A stretch of DNA of 8,289 nucleotides from Chromatiales bacterium (lineage in GTDB: Bacteria; Pseudomonadota; Gammaproteobacteria; UBA6429; Thiohalophilaceae): positions 1 through 8,289 of the forward strand of contig JALUTJ010000450.1 of NCBI GenBank assembly GCA_027057985.1, given 5' to 3'. Under the pieces are notes generated by a model. It ran no database searches. It was not told where the DNA came from and saw only the letters and a program-made list of their open reading frames with translations. Both the position numbers and the translations under genes were made by a program. The number at the start of each line of letters is the position of its first letter. The stretch's first letter is position 1. Shown here piece by piece: positions 5,592-8,289 of the stretch.

Positions 5592-8289
5592 CGTAACCCA
5601 GATTTGGTGCCAGCCAGCGTTCTATCTCGGCAATGCTCATGCCTTTACGTTTTGCATAGTCTTCTACCTGATCACGATTGATCTTGCCAACCCCGAAGTA
5701 ACTTGAATCCGGGTGACTAAAGTACCAGCCACTGACTGAAGCTGCCGGCCACATGGCATAACTGTCGGTCAGGCCAACCCCGGCATGTTTCTCCGCATCC
5801 AGTAATTCCCAGAGCAAGGGTTTCTCGGTGTGATCCGGGCAGGCTGGATAACCCGGTGCCGGGCGAATACTGGAATAGTCTTCCTTGATCAGTCGGCTGT
5901 TATCAAAGCCCGGCTTGAGACCAATATCCGGTGACCAGTCACCACTTTCATAGCCCCAGTTAATATGACGAATACGATCATGCATCTGCTCGGCAAAGGC
6001 TTCGGCCAGACGATCGGCCAGTGCCTTTAACATGATTGAACTGTAGTCATCATGATCTTTTTCAAAGCGGCTGATATGTTCGCCAATACCGATACCGGCA
6101 GTAACGACGAAAGCACCCATGTAGTCTTTTTTACCACTTTGCTTTGGCGCTACAAAATCGGCCAGGCAGCGATTGGCTTTGCCCGGCGGACGTTCGGTCT
6201 GCTGCCGTAGATGATGCAAGGTTAATCTGACTTCCTTACGATCATCATCGCGATAGATTTCTATGTCATCATCGTTAACACTGTTAGCCGGGAACAGACC
6301 AACCACGGCACGGGCTTTGAGCCAGTGCTCTTCTACGATCTGTTGCAACATGTCCTGTGCATCCTGGAACAGCTTGCGTGCTTCTTCACCCTTTTCTGCA
6401 TCATCCAGAATCTTTGGATAGGAACCTTTAAGCTCCCAGGTATGGAAGAATGGAGTCCAGTCGATATACGGCACCAGGAATTCCAGTGGCATATCATCAA
6501 AAATCTGCAGGCCGGGTAATTCAGGCACCGGCGGTGTATAGGCTTCCCAGTCGATGGGCACCTTGTTCTCGCGTGCTTCCTGCAGTGTGAGCCATTTAAG
6601 CTGCTTACGGCGACCGGCATGAGCATCACGCACCTTGTCATACTCGGCACGCAGTTTCTCAACAAAGCTGTCTTTAAACTCCTTGCTTACCAGGTTCTGC
6701 GCCACACCCACGGCACGTGAGGCATCCTTGACCCATACGGTCGGGCCATCATAATTCTGTTCAATCTTCACCGCGGTATGTGCCTTGGAAGTGGTGGCAC
6801 CGCCCACCATCATCGGAATATCAAATTTCAGACGTTGCATTTCCTTTGCCATGTGCACCATTTCATCGAGTGAAGGTGTGATCAAGCCACTTAATCCAAT
6901 GATATCGACGTTTTCTTCACGGGCTTTTTTCAGGATGTCATTGGCAGGCACCATCACGCCCATGTCCACCACTTCAAAGTTATTACATTGCAGCACTACG
7001 CCAACGATATTCTTACCAATGTCATGCACATCCCCCTTGACCGTCGCCATCAGGATCTTGCCATTACTCTGAGAAGAGCCATCTTTTTCTGCTTCGATAT
7101 AGGGCAGCAGGTAAGCCACGGCTTTTTTCATGACCCGTGCCGACTTTACGACCTGTGGCAGGAACATCTTACCATCGCCAAACAGGTCACCGACGACGTT
7201 CATGCCATCCATTAACGGCCCTTCGATCACTTCGATTGGCTCGGCAAAGGCACGGCGAGCTTCCTCGGTATCCTCTTCGATAAAACTATCAATGCCTTTT
7301 ACCAGCGCATGTTCTATTCTTTTTGCCACCGGTAACTCGCGCCAGGACAGGTCTTCTTCTTTTTTTGTACTACTGCCATCGCCACGGTACTTATCGGCAA
7401 TATCCAGCAGGCGTTCGGTCGCATCATCACGGCGGTTAAGCACAACATCTTCAACCCGTTCACGCAACTCTTCGGGCAGATCATCATAGACGGCAAGTTG
7501 ACCGGCATTAACAATGCCCATATCCATACCCGCCTTGATAGCGTGGTAAAGAAAGACCGCGTGGATCGCTTCACGCACCGGGTTATTACCGCGGAAAGAA
7601 AAGGAAACATTGGAAACACCACCGCTGACCAGTGCATGCGGCAGGGTGCTTTTGATTTCACGGGTTGCCTCGATAAAGTCAACGCCATAGGTGTTATGTT
7701 CTTCAATACCGGTGGCGACGGCAAAGATATTCGGATCGAAGATAATATCTTCTGCCGGAAAACCAACCTGGTTAACAAGAATGTCATAGGCACGGCTACA
7801 GATTTCAACCTTGCGTTCTTTGGTATCCGCCTGTCCTTCTTCATCGAAGGCCATAACGATAATTGCCGCACCATAGCGGTGGCAGAGTTTTGCCTGGCGA
7901 ATAAAGTTTTCTTCACCTTCCTTGAGTGAAATGGAGTTCACCACGCCCTTACCCTGAACACACTTGAGGCCTTCTTCAAGAATCTCCCATTTAGAAGAAT
8001 CGATCATCACCGGCACCCGCGCGATATCCGGCTCCGAGGCAATCAGGTTTAAAAAGGTTCGCATCGCGGCCTTGCCATCGAGCATGCCTTCATCCATATT
8101 GACATCGATAATCTGGGCGCCGTTTTCAACCTGCTCACGGGCAACACTAAGCGCTTCATCATACTGCTCTTCAAGGATCAGACGCTTGAACTTTGCCGAG
8201 CCGGTAACATTGGTGCGTTCGCCCACATTCACAAACAGGGAGTCTTTAGTGATATTGCAGGGCTCAAGCCCACTTAGGCGACAGGCCGG
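5584..8289 (-). CDS. metH: Cobalamin-dependent methionine synthase, C-terminal three quarters (5' end outside window)
   Basis: MetH transfers a methyl group from 5-methyltetrahydrofolate through methylcobalamin to homocysteine in the cytosol. The frame is open to the right edge and 901 residues are visible. A Met-start reading from 8232 would use an internal GTG; upstream codons still read CRLSGLEP and KDSLF, matching the family, so the gene continues. Visible parts in order are the pterin domain ([15 protein letters not shown] from fragment residue 20; [16 protein letters not shown]), the cap ([19 protein letters not shown]), the B12 domain and the AdoMet reactivation domain ([36 protein letters not shown]). 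In DVHDIG, H422 is the lower cobalt ligand; with D420 and S473 it corresponds to the E. coli D757-H759-S810 triad. The homocysteine domain with its zinc cysteines lies outside the window. The AdoMet domain has about ten extra residues after WGYESG compared with E. coli. The gene heads the overlapping DNAJ-related and HAD genes. Confidence 0.98.
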   Translation of the reverse strand, partial: PACRLSGLEPCNITKDSLFVNVGERTNVTGSAKFKRLILEEQYDEALSVAREQVENGAQIIDVNMDEGMLDGKAAMRTFLNLIASEPDIARVPVMIDSSKWEILEEGLKCVQGKGVVNSISLKEGEENFIRQAKLCHRYGAAIIVMAFDEEGQADTKERKVEICSRAYDILVNQVGFPAEDIIFDPNIFAVATGIEEHNTYGVDFIEATREIKSTLPHALVSGGVSNVSFSFRGNNPVREAIHAVFLYHAIKAGMDMGIVNAGQLAVYDDLPEELRERVEDVVLNRRDDATERLLDIADKYRGDGSSTKKEEDLSWRELPVAKRIEHALVKGIDSFIEEDTEEARRAFAEPIEVIEGPLMDGMNVVGDLFGDGKMFLPQVVKSARVMKKAVAYLLPYIEAEKDGSSQSNGKILMATVKGDVHDIGKNIVGVVLQCNNFEVVDMGVMVPANDILKKAREENVDIIGLSGLITPSLDEMVHMAKEMQRLKFDIPMMVGGATTSKAHTAVKIEQNYDGPTVWVKDASRAVGVAQNLVSKEFKDSFVEKLRAEYDKVRDAHAGRRKQLKWLTLQEARENKVPIDWEAYTPPVPELPGLQIFDDMPLEFLVPYIDWTPFFHTWELKGSYPKILDDAEKGEEARKLFQDAQDMLQQIVEEHWLKARAVVGLFPANSVNDDDIEIYRDDDRKEVRLTLHHLRQQTERPPGKANRCLADFVAPKQSGKKDYMGAFVVTAGIGIGEHISRFEKDHDDYSSIMLKALADRLAEAFAEQMHDRIRHINWGYESGDWSPDIGLKPGFDNSRLIKEDYSSIRPAPGYPACPDHTEKPLLWELLDAEKHAGVGLTDSYAMWPAASVSGWYFSHPDSSYFGVGKINRDQVEDYAKRKGMSIAEIERWLAPNLGYDV

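Noticed and set aside
7314..7916. 200-codon minus-strand ORF within metH
   Set aside because: It is a frame-shifted shadow of the conserved pterin-binding region; the true frame matches MetH throughout with no frameshift.

Overview
The window looks like a chromosomal segment of a gammaproteobacterium. The MetH portion closely follows the E. coli/Vibrio type of cobalamin-dependent methionine synthase, and the DNAJ-related protein with a C-terminal J domain is a gammaproteobacterial type. The sulfur and anion transport genes would suit a sulfur-metabolising or marine lineage, but the species cannot be named from this sequence.

Layout, left to right. Positions 1-366 (+) hold the C-terminal part of a SpoU/TrmH-family RNA 2'-O-methyltransferase cut by the window edge. 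A small conserved-looking protein of unknown function follows at 406-714 (+). Positions 715-1056 carry no convincing gene. They hold a degenerate element of about 220 bp bounded by imperfect inverted repeats of the CACCGCAAAGACACAGAG / CTCTGTGGTT kind, then a probable promoter. A SulP-family anion permease with a STAS domain lies at 1057-2586 (+).

The SulP gene converges, with only one base between stop codons, on a two-gene minus-strand unit. That unit is a YeeE/YedE-type (thiosulfate transporter-like) membrane protein at 4282-3257 followed by a class I SAM-dependent methyltransferase with a Cys-rich N terminus at 3235-2588. The intergenic region 4283-4410 contains a perfect TATAAT box and a 10-bp-phased direct repeat placed like an operator.

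The right half is a minus-strand translationally coupled series. metH (runs off the right edge, 8289-5584) overlaps a DNAJ-related co-chaperone gene by 8 nt (5591-5004), which overlaps a YihX-like HAD phosphatase gene by 10 nt (5013-4411).

Functionally, the window is enriched in sulfur and one-carbon metabolism: inorganic anion uptake (SulP), probable thiosulfate or related uptake (YeeE), an uncharacterised methyltransferase tied to it, and methionine regeneration by MetH. Most of this is ordinary gene content. The parts that repay a second look are the YeeE-methyltransferase pair with its phased-repeat promoter, the inverted-repeat element upstream of SulP, and the small unknown protein.
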